64,000 nt of DNA from a virus: positions 1 through 64,000 of IMG/VR virus record IMGVR_UViG_3300010400_000004; one strand, given 5' to 3'. Shown piece by piece: positions 17,701-26,357 of the stretch; within the stretch, counting starts at the first letter, position 1; every line of letters starts with the position of its first letter. The notes under the pieces were generated by a model. It was not told the origin of the DNA, did no database searches, and saw nothing but the letters and a program-made list of their open reading frames with translations. Both the position numbers and the translations under genes were made by a program.

Positions 17701-20700
17701 GGAGAAAGTCGCGAAGTTTTTGGCCGTCGCTGATCCGGCGTTATCGCCTTTCGAAATAGATCGAACAAAAGGCACTTTTACCCCTGAAGGATGGAAACAG
17801 CTTTTCGACAAAGTAAATGTCTTCGCTGGAAATCAAGCTGCCGGTCTGACAGGCAAAGGCACTCCGCTCGCAATCGGCAAAGCGCGTGCATTCGGATTTT
17901 TCGAACCGACCGGCAATCGAGTGCCTGTAGGTAGCTTAACCGACGCAGAGATGAATTTCATCAACTATTTGTTCGGTTATCCACTCCCGGGTGAAGGTAA
18001 ACCGACCGTGGCAAGAGGCGGCAGCAAACAATACGGCGTGCAACTCATCTCCGAGGCAACTGAACCCGGCAGGGCTTTGCCCTTGGTTGAGCCGAGAACT
18101 TTCGCAAGCAAAGAAGCGGAGAGACTCGGTTTCGCTGGCAAGCAAGTCCTCGAAGTGAATCCGCTTCGCGCAGAAATTGAAGCGACTGCTCGGGCGACTG
18201 GAAACACCGCGCCGTCGCTTATTGAGGCTTGGCAAAACCTCAACTTGCGTGACATTGTTAGGGCGGACGTTGCTCCTGAGTTGCCAGCGGTTCGACCTGT
18301 GGGAGTCACGCTTCGGGCCGGATTCAAACCCCGCGATTTGGTTACTCCAAAGATTGAAAAAGAACTCTTGGAATCGAAAGTTAGATTCGAAGACGGAACT
18401 TTGAAACCCGTATTTCACGGGACCGTTTCTAGTTTTGACTTGAAAGATTTTGATACAAGTGGATTCAGAGCACATTTCGGAGCGCCGGGTCCAGCAGCCG
18501 CGAGAACAATAGGACCACTGAGTAGCAGAACTACGGGGGCAGTTCAATCTACCGAAGGATCACAAACTATTCCCGTATTTTTAGACATCCGAAATCCGTT
18601 GAAACTGGATGATGCGGCTAACTGGAATAATGCTTTAGATGTGGTTCGGGCTTTAGAAAAAGAAACAAGCGGCAAATTAAAACTACCCCGTAAATTACGA
18701 GACAGACAAGTAGGAAATCGATTAAACGATTTATCGGATAAACTTTTTAGAGAAAAGCAAGAATCAGGTGTGAGAGAAGAGGACATCGGGGAAGCCTCGT
18801 ATTTAGAGGCCAACAAAATAGTTATCGATGAAATAAAACAACTGTTGAAAGATCAAGGATATGATGGAATCGAATATGAAAACGCTTTTGAAGTCGGTCC
18901 CCGGGTGGCACCCGATTATAGCCGAGTAGGTGAAGAATTTGAAAAGGATTACGGAGACACCTCTTACATACCCTTTTCAAACGATCAGATCAAATCTGCG
19001 GTTTCCTTTAAACCTGCCGAACGCAAAGAAATCGAAATCACTGGTCCAGACGGCAAGCGATACAAAGCGATGTTCGACGGTTATCAGGATTTTTCCGTAA
19101 CCGGGCGCGGTCTTCAGCCTCAAATCACGGCTCTCGAAAACATACCGGGTGTTACTACTGCGAAATCGACTACTTACGGGGTCACGTTGGAGAAAGCTGG
19201 CTTTACACTACCGGAATTGCCTTCGCCTGAGGTTGCTTTCAAACCGCCTCGAAGAACGGAGGATTTTGGAACGATTGAAAAACAATTCGCCTTGGAGCAC
19301 CCGAATAATGCGGGGTCTCGATTTGTGGATGAGTTTTCGAAGATTCATCAAAAAGATGAAGAACTTCGACGCTTGATGAAGGACGTGTATTTTAAAACAC
19401 CGGAAGAATCAGATGATTTATATGATCAAGCTAAAGATGTTCAAAAATCTCTTACGAAACCTTCTAATGTGGCCGAGGCAAAACTCGGGGGATACATACA
19501 GGATCGTTATCCAGAACTGGTTAAAGAATCGAAACTGGCCAACGATTACTTCGAACAGTTATTGACAACCAAAGAGCAAGACATCCCAAGAATGCCTCTT
19601 ATTGTTCAGGCAAAAGAAGGTTTCGCGATAGGAAAAATAGTTCAGGAAGGTCACGACGCCCATGAAGCGCAGCGATTCCTCGATGACTGGCGCGATGAGG
19701 GATACGCTGAAGTGAAAAGTGAAAACCCAGCCCTGGCGCGTTGGATCGATGACAATTTGTTCTCGGGTAGCGGAAAAAACGCAGCTACAGAGGGCGTGGC
19801 ATTCAAACCAAAGTCGAAACCCAATGCCGCCGATGAGGATTTCGATGCGGTTCATTACAGCTCCAATGCCGGTCTTCGGACAGTCGATCCGAGTTTCTTC
19901 GGCAAAGGAAAGGCTACTCCCGCCGATCTGAGGGGCGGACCGAAATCATATTTTTTCGTAAAAGGTAGTGACTTTGGTCAAGATGCTGCTATATTCAAGG
20001 ATGCTGGTTTGCATGAACACGAGGTTCGGATTAAAGGCTCTGATCTCTACGATCTTCGAACCGGAAAGCCGGATGATCTCGGTTGGCGGAAGACGGTTAA
20101 TCGAGAAGAGGCCGATGATTTGGTCAAGGAAGCTGGATACAAGGGCATTGTTCTCGATACGGCAGACGGTAGGCAGGTAATCGCTATGTTTGAACCGGTC
20201 AAAGTCAAAAAACCGGCACCAGTGCAATTTTCTCCGATGCCCGCGAATCCTCGCGCAATCAAACAAGCTGCGGTGCGCGACGAGAAAACCGGCGAGGTTC
20301 ATGTCGGGATGTTGCATCCATCCATTGTAAACGATCTCATACAAAAATCAGTTGCAGAAGGAAAATATCACGAAGGAATAACTGATAATCTTGTAGATGG
20401 TTTTGTAACAAATGACGGAGAATTTCTCACCCGTGATGAGGCTTTCGACCGGGCAATAGAACTTGACCAAGTATCAGAAAAAGATTTCAAACTGAGGAAT
20501 TCCTGGTTGGAAAGTCGAGCCTTCGCTGCGGAACGAAAATTCAAACCGAAACAAATCGAGCCGCCGACCCAGGCCGAATTCGACGACCCGGACACGATCA
20601 AGGACGCACTCGCCAAACCGGGCTGGGCAATACTTACCGGCACTCGGGAGAAAATCGACGGAAAAGAAGTGCCTTTCGATCATCCGGAGAACCTGAAGGC

Positions 20701-22159
20701 GAATGAAGAGCTGAAGGCGGACATGGATGCTCAGGGTCTTGATTATTTTCCAGTGGACGGAACTTACAAAGGTCAGCCGCAAGGCGAATCGTTTGTCGTT
20801 CTCGGTATCACGCCTAAGAACGCTCAAAAACTCGCCAAGAATTATGGTCAGGAATCGGTATCCGTTCCAGAAGGATTGTTATACGGCAATGGCACGATTG
20901 TCCCAGGTGATGTTTCAAAGACAATCGTTGGACCTGAGGCGAAAAAACAGGAATTTTTCTCGACTACTCCTGAGGGAGTGAGTTTCAGCATCCCCTATGA
21001 ATTCGGCAAGCCGATTGAACCGGTGGGTAATCAGCCGGAACTTTTCGGGAAATCTGTTTCAGAAACGGAAGACATCAACCGACGCCTGAGGGCACGGGTA
21101 AACAACAAAAAAGAGAAGTTTCCCGAGTCAGCTCCATTGGGTTATGTTAAAGATGACGTGGGAAATTTCAAACTCGACAAGAAAACCGGAAAGCCAATAC
21201 CAGAGAAACAGGACTATTCGTTCCTCGACTCAGGGCTTGCCAAGGAAGCCGGAAAAGGATTGCGCGGCGATGATCGAGAGGCCGCTTATGTTGAATCAGC
21301 GGGCGATAAGTTAGCCGCCGAATATCGTAAAGCGGTCAAAGACCCGAAGGTTGCGGCAGGCGCGAAATGGTATTCGACGCTTCGCACCCGGCTCAAAAGT
21401 CTCTTCGGAAAACAAGCACAGCTTGTTTGTGAGATTCTAGCCGCGCTATCCGCACGAACGCCTGTCGAGACAAATTATCGTTTCGGCATCGACGCTTTGA
21501 ATAAATTCAATGCCGGGGATTACGATGCCCAACTCAAAAAATATCAGGAGGGACTCGATAAATGGGACGCCGGAAAAATTTCGGAATATGTGGATGCAAC
21601 TGGCTTAGATAATCCAAAGCGCAGCACTTTTCTTAACTGGTGGATCGATGAATTCGATCTGAAGCCGCGCCAAACCAACGGCAAACTCTTCGCTGCTAAT
21701 TCGAAAGCGTTATTGCGGGCGTTGCATGGTTCCTGGGAAGGCGGAAAAAAGACGAGGCAATTTTCTCAGAATATGTCGGGCGCAGATTTCGGTAGCACGA
21801 TCGATGTCTGGGCTGCACGCACGCTGCACCGGCTTTCCAATGAAGGGATTGTCGATCGATGGAGAATTTTGCCTGAACACGAGAACGCGGTGCAAGATGA
21901 CGACTTTGATGTAGCACAGAAAGTGTATAAGCATGCCGCCGATAAAGTTGGAGTGAAACCCGATGCACTTCAAGGAACACTCTGGTTCAAGGAAAAAGAC
22001 TTGTGGGAAAAACGCGGTTGGACGAGAGGCGCGGGCGCGGAGAAATCTGATTTTTCATCTTTGATTTCCGAGACGGAGAAACATCCATCCGGAGAATATC
22101 GTCTGAAGACACCCCAACTTAATTTACTAGAAGTTAAACCTAGACCAATACGAAAATGA
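14771..22159 (+). CDS. Giant multi-domain (polyvalent-type) virion protein with HExxH and ADP-ribosyltransferase-like domains
   Basis: 2462 residues, the largest gene. Visible parts in order: a Pro-rich N terminus; a helical Ala-rich region (180-560); a possible zinc-peptidase region with HESFH at residues 616-620; a Pro-rich linker near 850-890; an ADP-ribosyltransferase-like region from His1216-Gly-Thr (VFHGTVSSFD) to about 1410; a second one from about 1695 (VHYSSNAGLRTVDPSFFG, later GYKGIVLDT); a region near 1938-2060 resembling DUF3293 (GWAILTGTRE, ESFVVLGIT); and a helical C-terminal domain from about 2150 (VCEILAALSARTP, TIDVWAARTLHRL, LQGTLWFKEKDLW). Short motifs of the form VxFxP recur at 1411, 1488, 1676, 1818 and 2070, close to domain borders. 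Such polyvalent proteins are thought to be injected with the DNA. Individual activities are untested inference. Confidence 0.75.
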   Translation: MPTTLESLDLEQRLSRPKQPLFDPTQVVGSEPVEDTTVSALRAQPIPDLKGYIDPADLEQGPPAPPPEPPKPGDEVDLTPEQLAEYRKQTGELDPLLDFTPEQLAQIEINDPEGGNLRRMYMDRPDLIGDPDTIKKLAQANKLVHARHEIPTAGLPPEVALGARVVGLGETAIEAAKHMHPLKAAKDFAVGVAKYAKNAIQGIASPFVPEETQQEYRQKAAENLAASELAVTGLAGGVRTAAHKAAQVAGIAKPYSELTDHEATDLFFSDLTKEAERQRIVTGKGAITQQIAGPVIEELAQAGKPIRPEEVSQLAAGDPFTFYAFAKGFGAAGSLVPAEAKAVLNDAATWVGEVSAESAGTALEGIGAAAKNLAKPIEVVSRQPSRFFKTGISGGLSKIAKEVGKRVPGAAEGVEQIGKEIRLGERAPLENYGGIVSDSAQFVRDAIEATPGAAGHVAAGGLFDVSTAAVMSEFPEEERGTGIGLAFGLLGAGRGLAGRVISGQEIAPRNWGTKTQIPTSGPFKGSAFDQQHEGAYRGAAPAVKQRINAVREFLRTAAPGVDLFYVPDKATFKQSLIDQGVSEADAELWSSSQGLSLRDLNGKPVAFAANIDAAPHESFHPFQDVIGKQANDALNQKVLSAYTEAEINQRGATDAKNLGWDGKGDYRDFLLDVTGEGYAQAIDSLTQEAARIIEFSTGQKATPADAKAQAMQMFNDAMTEATSKNPGVSPEAIRRNVWRGLLTEEQQKAAANNYIANEISADTWSAVFKHGKDPKGLVRRFAKVASTFVQLLGGEPLEGRFEDYTPLRKKAVEAVREAARARTEQPPKLFGEEPTVTPKIPEAPVAPRAPSPSPVSPPGTPEEEAKITKDVAATAPETPTGPEVNAQSQRDILGTMAEAKAGNYGVKITRRAAPGTPAGAIEVSRGRRREQIETARGIPDDQKPLWEKNFTPVKTVKLNDGSIQEQGWSPEVLAANAEKVAKFLAVADPALSPFEIDRTKGTFTPEGWKQLFDKVNVFAGNQAAGLTGKGTPLAIGKARAFGFFEPTGNRVPVGSLTDAEMNFINYLFGYPLPGEGKPTVARGGSKQYGVQLISEATEPGRALPLVEPRTFASKEAERLGFAGKQVLEVNPLRAEIEATARATGNTAPSLIEAWQNLNLRDIVRADVAPELPAVRPVGVTLRAGFKPRDLVTPKIEKELLESKVRFEDGTLKPVFHGTVSSFDLKDFDTSGFRAHFGAPGPAAARTIGPLSSRTTGAVQSTEGSQTIPVFLDIRNPLKLDDAANWNNALDVVRALEKETSGKLKLPRKLRDRQVGNRLNDLSDKLFREKQESGVREEDIGEASYLEANKIVIDEIKQLLKDQGYDGIEYENAFEVGPRVAPDYSRVGEEFEKDYGDTSYIPFSNDQIKSAVSFKPAERKEIEITGPDGKRYKAMFDGYQDFSVTGRGLQPQITALENIPGVTTAKSTTYGVTLEKAGFTLPELPSPEVAFKPPRRTEDFGTIEKQFALEHPNNAGSRFVDEFSKIHQKDEELRRLMKDVYFKTPEESDDLYDQAKDVQKSLTKPSNVAEAKLGGYIQDRYPELVKESKLANDYFEQLLTTKEQDIPRMPLIVQAKEGFAIGKIVQEGHDAHEAQRFLDDWRDEGYAEVKSENPALARWIDDNLFSGSGKNAATEGVAFKPKSKPNAADEDFDAVHYSSNAGLRTVDPSFFGKGKATPADLRGGPKSYFFVKGSDFGQDAAIFKDAGLHEHEVRIKGSDLYDLRTGKPDDLGWRKTVNREEADDLVKEAGYKGIVLDTADGRQVIAMFEPVKVKKPAPVQFSPMPANPRAIKQAAVRDEKTGEVHVGMLHPSIVNDLIQKSVAEGKYHEGITDNLVDGFVTNDGEFLTRDEAFDRAIELDQVSEKDFKLRNSWLESRAFAAERKFKPKQIEPPTQAEFDDPDTIKDALAKPGWAILTGTREKIDGKEVPFDHPENLKANEELKADMDAQGLDYFPVDGTYKGQPQGESFVVLGITPKNAQKLAKNYGQESVSVPEGLLYGNGTIVPGDVSKTIVGPEAKKQEFFSTTPEGVSFSIPYEFGKPIEPVGNQPELFGKSVSETEDINRRLRARVNNKKEKFPESAPLGYVKDDVGNFKLDKKTGKPIPEKQDYSFLDSGLAKEAGKGLRGDDREAAYVESAGDKLAAEYRKAVKDPKVAAGAKWYSTLRTRLKSLFGKQAQLVCEILAALSARTPVETNYRFGIDALNKFNAGDYDAQLKKYQEGLDKWDAGKISEYVDATGLDNPKRSTFLNWWIDEFDLKPRQTNGKLFAANSKALLRALHGSWEGGKKTRQFSQNMSGADFGSTIDVWAARTLHRLSNEGIVDRWRILPEHENAVQDDDFDVAQKVYKHAADKVGVKPDALQGTLWFKEKDLWEKRGWTRGAGAEKSDFSSLISETEKHPSGEYRLKTPQLNLLEVKPRPIRK

Positions 22160-22320
22160 AAGCTACACCTACAGAGATAAAACAAATCGTGGAAGGCTCT
22201 CAGCAGTTCTTGAAGCCGGTTGACGATCCGAGAGACAACGAATTGTTCGACGCCTCGAAACCCGAGACTCCGCCCCTCGAAGAAAATCTTGCAGCGAGAC
22301 CGATGAAACCTCAGCACTGA
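22156..22320 (+). CDS. 54-residue hypothetical protein
   Basis: Starts at an ATG that overlaps the giant gene's stop (ATGA) and ends 5 nt before the next gene. The product is acidic/proline-rich (MKATPTEIKQIVEGSQQF, SKPETPPLEENLA). Tight coupling on both sides supports translation. Function unknown. Confidence 0.55.
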   Translation: MKATPTEIKQIVEGSQQFLKPVDDPRDNELFDASKPETPPLEENLAARPMKPQH

Positions 22321-22325
22321 TTACT

Positions 22326-22928
22326 ATGGCAAAAGAAATGATCGATCCAGCGGCACTCGGAGATACCACCGCTCCAGAACAACCGGCTACCTCCGACCTT
22401 CCGGATGAAGTATTGCAGATACCCGCCGTCCAGGGATTGATAGCCGGTTCGCCGGTTGCAGTCTCCGCGAAAGTCAAAGACGCGGAGAAGACCGAGCAGG
22501 GCAAATTGATTATCGACAACGCTAAGGAGTTGCAGAACAACGGCATCGGTTTCTACCGATCGCTGAGTGGGGATACCGCCGTGTTATTCAACACACTGCA
22601 TATCAACGGTGAAGACATCAAAAAGGCGGACAAAGCAGGGAAACTTTTACAGATAGCGCCTCCGTTCGATCAAGTGAACGCTGAAATTTCAAAAATGGGT
22701 CCGGATGCTCATCCGTCTTTGAATTCCTCAGGGGTGCCTGGGGGTCCAGCTTCGCCTGGGGCAGCTTTGCCGCCTCAAAGTGCCCAAATGCCTATGCCAG
22801 CGAACGACGGTGCGTCTGCGGACCGTCTGAGGGCGCAAATCGCGAACATTAAGCCTCAGGCTCCGACTGCCGGTGCCCGCCCGGGGGCTGGTCGTTTACT
22901 CAACTCGATTTTGAAGCCCGTTCTTTGA
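22326..22928 (+). CDS. Hypothetical virion-cluster protein, Pro/Ala-rich C terminus
   Basis: 200 residues. It has an N-terminal Pro/Ala stretch, a central folded part (GIGFYRSLSGDTAVLFNTLH) and a low-complexity Pro/Gly/Ala tail ending RLLNSILKPVL. It is the last gene of the plus block. Its final 29 bases overlap, tail to tail, the end of the first minus-strand gene. No family recognised. Confidence 0.55.
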   Translation: MAKEMIDPAALGDTTAPEQPATSDLPDEVLQIPAVQGLIAGSPVAVSAKVKDAEKTEQGKLIIDNAKELQNNGIGFYRSLSGDTAVLFNTLHINGEDIKKADKAGKLLQIAPPFDQVNAEISKMGPDAHPSLNSSGVPGGPASPGAALPPQSAQMPMPANDGASADRLRAQIANIKPQAPTAGARPGAGRLLNSILKPVL

Positions 22929-23094
22929 AAACGGTATAACCTTCTTCTCGAAGCCTTCGAACAAGAATTAACCCTCGATCGATTTCGTCACCTGCTTTAT
23001 CCGCTCCGAGGGTTCCGACTTCCCGGGCAATAAGCCCCAGGCTGTAAGCAACCACATTCGGCATGCTGTGATCTAGCGGTTTTTCAGTTTTCAT
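22900..23094 (-). CDS. 64-residue hypothetical protein
   Basis: Starts at the ATG giving MKTEKPLDHSMPNVVAYSLG; a longer frame upstream has no better signal. The product is a small mixed helical protein (LIAREVGTLGADKAGDEIDR) ending in a basic Ser-rich tail. It is the last gene of the minus block and converges on the structural operon. Function unknown. Confidence 0.45.
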   Translation of the reverse strand: MKTEKPLDHSMPNVVAYSLGLIAREVGTLGADKAGDEIDRGLILVRRLREEGYTVFKERASKSS

Positions 23095-23283
23095 TTTAGT
23101 TGGGCATTGTCCGCGATCCCCGATTACGCGGGTGGTCTCTCGCAGTCTTGAGTCGGTAGCGAGCCGAAACAGAATCCGCAATCTCCCACGGTTTCAGCAC
23201 CTCGCACCTAGCTCCAGACCAGCTACGGTCCTACTCCAGCACGGGCGACGGGGACAGCGGACAACAACCAACATCGATACAAT

Positions 23284-23315
23284 ACACCTTCCCAGGAAGG
23301 TGTCAAATTTATTTT
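23284..23315 (+). terminator. Hairpin terminator between convergent blocks
   Basis: A perfect 9-bp inverted repeat (ACACCTTCC / GGAAGGTGT) with a 2-nt centre at 23284-23303 is followed on the plus strand by a T-rich run. The position, about 360 bp past the last plus-strand structural gene, fits a terminator for the late transcript. The minus strand has no T-run, so it is probably one-directional. The rest of 23095-23308 shows no gene I can support. Confidence 0.6.
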
Positions 23316-23536
23316 ATGTTCCCCATGCCTTCAGGAAATTTCCCAGCTCGAACATGCTCCAGCCACCAGACACGGCGTTCGGTAACTTCTTTCACCGCCC
23401 TTTTATAGAGTATCGGGATCATTCTATTCATTAAATCCGGAAGACACGCATGGCGATATTCCGCGATGAATTTACACTGCCTAAAGTGGCGGAGTCGGAA
23501 GACGGCGAGCTTCAGGTCGATCCATGCTTTATTCAT
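23309..23536 (-). CDS. 75-residue basic hypothetical protein
   Basis: Starts at the ATG overlapping the stop of the upstream Tat-signal gene (MNKAWIDLKLAVFRLRHF). It is rich in Arg/Leu/His (YRHACLPDLMNRMIPI, KEVTERRVWWLEHVR) and probably helical. It is coupled to the exported protein upstream by an 8-nt overlap. No family recognised. Confidence 0.5.
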   Translation of the reverse strand: MNKAWIDLKLAVFRLRHFRQCKFIAEYRHACLPDLMNRMIPILYKRAVKEVTERRVWWLEHVRAGKFPEGMGNIK

Positions 23537-23891
23537 ATCTCGGGGCTTCGATCCAGGGAGTGAGAAAAACTCCATTCGAAGAATCTTCTTTGCTTTTGCA
23601 TCTTAACGGAAAGCCTTCCGACACTCTTCGGGGATCGTTTTCGATAGCGTGAATCTGAGGAAATTCGGGACGTTTAAACAGAACAGGAGAAACCCGATCG
23701 AATCCTTGATTACGTAGGAATGAAAGTTCGTAAGGTGCGTTCAGCCATTCCGGATTGATGACCCAAATACCACCGACTTTTTTATAGGATGCAGCAGTTT
23801 TCCAGCATCGATCGAAAGTAATCGCCGGGGGCAGCACTACCGTCCCGGCGACGGCGGCTGCGAGGGTTTTGAAAAAGCTTCGGCGGTTCAT
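23529..23891 (-). CDS. Small protein with twin-arginine (Tat) signal
   Basis: 120 residues. The N terminus (MNRRSFFKTLAAAVAGTVV) has the Arg-Arg pair at 3-4, an S-F-F-K context and a hydrophobic stretch, matching a Tat signal. The mature part contains WVINPEWLNAPYEL and is of unknown fold. Tat substrates fold in the cytoplasm before export. Signals of this kind recur on small proteins in phage genomes with no proven role. It overlaps genes on both sides. Confidence 0.6.
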   Translation of the reverse strand: MNRRSFFKTLAAAVAGTVVLPPAITFDRCWKTAASYKKVGGIWVINPEWLNAPYELSFLRNQGFDRVSPVLFKRPEFPQIHAIENDPRRVSEGFPLRCKSKEDSSNGVFLTPWIEAPRYE

Positions 23892-24289
23892 TTTTTGAGA
23901 TAGTCGATTGCACGTTCGAGCACTTCGGGATTTTCCTTAATGTGACCGATATACATATTGCAAGGAGCGCACAGAATTCCACGCACTTCATTTGTTTTGT
24001 GATTGTGATCTACATGCGGACGATTCATAATTTTTTGACAGATCACGCACCGGCTATTTTGCTCACGAAGCATTGCCTCGTATTGTGTAGCAGACAATCC
24101 ATATCTCGCTTTTAGGTGTTTGAATTTTCTTTTTACTTTGGTGCGGGGTAGCTGGTCGTATTCTCTCTGTTTAGTATTTTCACAGGTAAAACAATGTCTA
24201 TTACGATACAACCCTCCCGGAACTTTTTTGTTCTTCTGTAAACGAAACTCGTGTATCGTTTTTTCTTTCTTGCAAGTTTTACACGTCAT
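23888..24289 (-). CDS. Endonuclease VII-type HNH nuclease
   Basis: 133 residues. The N terminus has a zinc-binding pattern (CKTCKKEK, then CFTCEN). The C-terminal 70 residues match the recombination endonuclease VII family: YGLSATQYEAML, CVICQK, HVDHNHKT, VRGILCAPCN, IGHIKENPE. The paired CxxC motifs hold zinc and the His/Asn residues are catalytic. In T4 the relative resolves branched DNA before packaging. Small stand-alone versions also behave as homing nucleases, so the role is open. Confidence 0.85.
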   Translation of the reverse strand: MTCKTCKKEKTIHEFRLQKNKKVPGGLYRNRHCFTCENTKQREYDQLPRTKVKRKFKHLKARYGLSATQYEAMLREQNSRCVICQKIMNRPHVDHNHKTNEVRGILCAPCNMYIGHIKENPEVLERAIDYLKK

Positions 24290-25297
24290 TTATTTCTTGA
24301 TGATGAGGTGTCCTTTCACCAATTTTGCATCTGAACGAAGAAAAGGCGTATAATACCCCCTGTCAAAAAACATGTTAAATTCAAGTCGGCATCGGGTTAT
24401 TGATCCGTCCTCCGGATTAACCTTGAATTCGAGGATCGCTCCACCAACTTCCATACGAAGACGCTTCTTCCTTGCGAAAATGGTTTGATTTTGAAACCCA
24501 GGCATTCCGATGACATGGACATTTCGGTCGTTCATGTAGTTACTGACGTGGTAATGACCCTGCACCAGAATAGCCGGTTTCTCGCCGCCTTGAAAAGCTT
24601 CCACCTGCTTCTGGCCTGTGTAGCTGCGGGCGTATGTTGACCCGCCTCCTGGGTGCTGAACCTTGATGATGACGCTTCGCTTCGCACCTTTCACTTGAAC
24701 CTCGACATCCGATTCGATGTGGCCGATGTAGTGTAGGTCTGATCGGTTCGCTGTTTGCGCTACGTGTTCGAGATACGCGCCGAAATTGAAACCCTCTTTT
24801 TGCCACCAACCTTCGTGATCGTCGCCTGTGATAAAGTTCGTTGTAATGCCCTTTCTGGAGGGATAATTGTCCACCACAAACTGCGCCTGACCATCAATGC
24901 TCGTTTCTAAGGCCGATCCTCCGTTGATATGCGGCACGTATCCGTCAACGATGTTCCCCGCGTGAAGCACTGTAGTCAGACCCTCGCGTTTAAACAGGTC
25001 ATATTGCGCGTGCAAGCTGTCGAGTCGGCATTCTTTGCACGCGAGGTGCGTATCAGAGACGAGGCCGAAACGAATCCAATCCCCGCCATCGATCGATCTC
25101 AGCGGTATGTAACCGAAGTCCGGAGCGTCGAGTTTTATGTCATGCTTGAGTTTCGGCGCGTTTGGGGAATACGTTAGTTTACGCTCCACCGATTTCCGGC
25201 TTCGACCCAGCAGCTCCGCTATTTGGCGGTAACTTTTTCCCGACTCTTTTAGTTTTTCGGCTTGCGCCAGTTCGTTTGTCGTCCACGGATTGTTCAT
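24290..25297 (-). CDS. Calcineurin-like metallophosphoesterase with N-terminal HTH
   Basis: 335 residues. Residues 1-45 are a helix-turn-helix of the SANT/sigma type (YRQIAELLGRSRKSVERKL). The metallophosphoesterase domain starts with SDTH (Asp82, His84), followed by AGNIVDG, GDDHE (a variant of GNHE), HPGGG and GHYH. These are the metal-binding blocks of the family. The usual GD of block II and GNH of block III are changed, so catalysis may be modified. The first 119 bases overlap the preceding gene in another frame. Confidence 0.8.
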   Translation of the reverse strand: MNNPWTTNELAQAEKLKESGKSYRQIAELLGRSRKSVERKLTYSPNAPKLKHDIKLDAPDFGYIPLRSIDGGDWIRFGLVSDTHLACKECRLDSLHAQYDLFKREGLTTVLHAGNIVDGYVPHINGGSALETSIDGQAQFVVDNYPSRKGITTNFITGDDHEGWWQKEGFNFGAYLEHVAQTANRSDLHYIGHIESDVEVQVKGAKRSVIIKVQHPGGGSTYARSYTGQKQVEAFQGGEKPAILVQGHYHVSNYMNDRNVHVIGMPGFQNQTIFARKKRLRMEVGGAILEFKVNPEDGSITRCRLEFNMFFDRGYYTPFLRSDAKLVKGHLIIKK

Positions 25298-25868
25298 TTG
25301 TTTTCCCTATTTGTTGTTCGAGCTGCATCTGCCGTTCTTGTAACCATTCCACCAATTTATCCGGCATCGGATCGCCGGTAAAAAGACTGTCGAAAGCTTC
25401 GAGTGCTTCCCGGGGAGTTTTTCCGATGCCGACTACCGCATTATCCAAGTCCTCCAAGTCTCCGATATACGCCAGCCACTCGCCAGTAACCGGCAACCGG
25501 TTGAGTATCGGCCTATACGAAAAGTGTGGCGTATTCACTTCACGCGCTGCCTTGGTTTGTTCCTCGATGAAAACCGATTGTTGGTCGTAAATTTTTTCGA
25601 GTTTTCCCTCCAGCGTGTGCTGGGAATCGAAAGTCCATCGATCGGTGTCGTTGAGTATATCGTCGAGTTTGTCGCACACCTTGATAAACAGTGTCTCCGC
25701 ACTCGACTTACAGCCGCCGTCGAGTTCGATACTTTTCTGCGGTTCCGCGTGATTGCCAGCAATCATACTGGAGACGGCGAAACTGCCGACCTGAATCAAA
25801 TTGGAAATCTGATTGTAGGTAACAACGTCTCGCTGCGGGAAAGGAACTTTTGATTGTTGATTGCTCAT
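25179..25868 (-). CDS. Hypothetical middle-region protein
   Basis: 229 residues. It contains a helical central part (ETLFIKVCDKLDDILND) and a segment (GEWLAYIGDLEDLDNAVVG.GKTPREALEAF) resembling a small alpha/beta module found in many phage proteins. The basic C-terminal 40 residues lie entirely in the region that also encodes the HTH of the downstream phosphoesterase. That 119-nt overlap is long even for phage. The start follows the RuvC-like gene by 3 nt. Confidence 0.55.
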   Translation of the reverse strand: MSNQQSKVPFPQRDVVTYNQISNLIQVGSFAVSSMIAGNHAEPQKSIELDGGCKSSAETLFIKVCDKLDDILNDTDRWTFDSQHTLEGKLEKIYDQQSVFIEEQTKAAREVNTPHFSYRPILNRLPVTGEWLAYIGDLEDLDNAVVGIGKTPREALEAFDSLFTGDPMPDKLVEWLQERQMQLEQQIGKTNEQSVDDKRTGASRKTKRVGKKLPPNSGAAGSKPEIGGA

Positions 25869-25871
25869 GTA

Positions 25872-26357
25872 TTATTTCATTCTACCAAGTCGATTATTCG
25901 CCCACAACCAAATCCACACGGCATCAACTCCGTTATCGTCGAGGTTTTCTGAACCTGGCATCGGTTGAGTTTTCCACAAAGCTTTGGCCATAGCTTCTTT
26001 CGTTGCTGCCCCGTTTCCGGTTGCAAATTTCTTCAAAGTTCCGACCGGGATGCAATCGAAATGAGAACCGAGGGCACAGAGCCAAACTGCACCTCGCAAA
26101 CTCGACCAGAGTTGAACCTGATACGTGCTGCTGGCAAACTCGACATCTTCTATTGCGACAATATCGAACGCGCCGAGTGCGGTTAAATTCTCGCATAGCC
26201 GTTCAATCCTAGGGTCTTTTGTCCGTCGCTGCCGATCGTGGCCCCAGGCAGTGATTTCTTTCTTCGTGGCAAGTTCCCAGGTGCCGCAAAAGAACTGTTC
26301 GTTCTTATTGTAAGCGTAGCCAGTATGAGTGCCTAAATCCAGGCCCAAAATATTCAA
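25872..26357 (-). CDS. RuvC-like Holliday junction resolvase
   Basis: 161 residues. It carries the RNase H-fold acidic residues in order: Asp7 in ILGLDLGTHTGYAY, Glu70 in VAIEDVEF, and the C-terminal pair in LDDNGVDAVWIW (Asp141, Asp145). Length and layout match the phage RuvC-type resolvases that cut branched DNA during recombination and before packaging. It overlaps the sigma factor gene by 4 nt. Confidence 0.8.
   Translation of the reverse strand: MNILGLDLGTHTGYAYNKNEQFFCGTWELATKKEITAWGHDRQRRTKDPRIERLCENLTALGAFDIVAIEDVEFASSTYQVQLWSSLRGAVWLCALGSHFDCIPVGTLKKFATGNGAATKEAMAKALWKTQPMPGSENLDDNGVDAVWIWLWANNRLGRMK

Noticed and set aside
17936-18547. 203-codon minus-strand frame inside the giant gene
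   Set aside because: Antisense to a continuous 2462-codon gene with recognisable domains. The codon pattern is a by-product.
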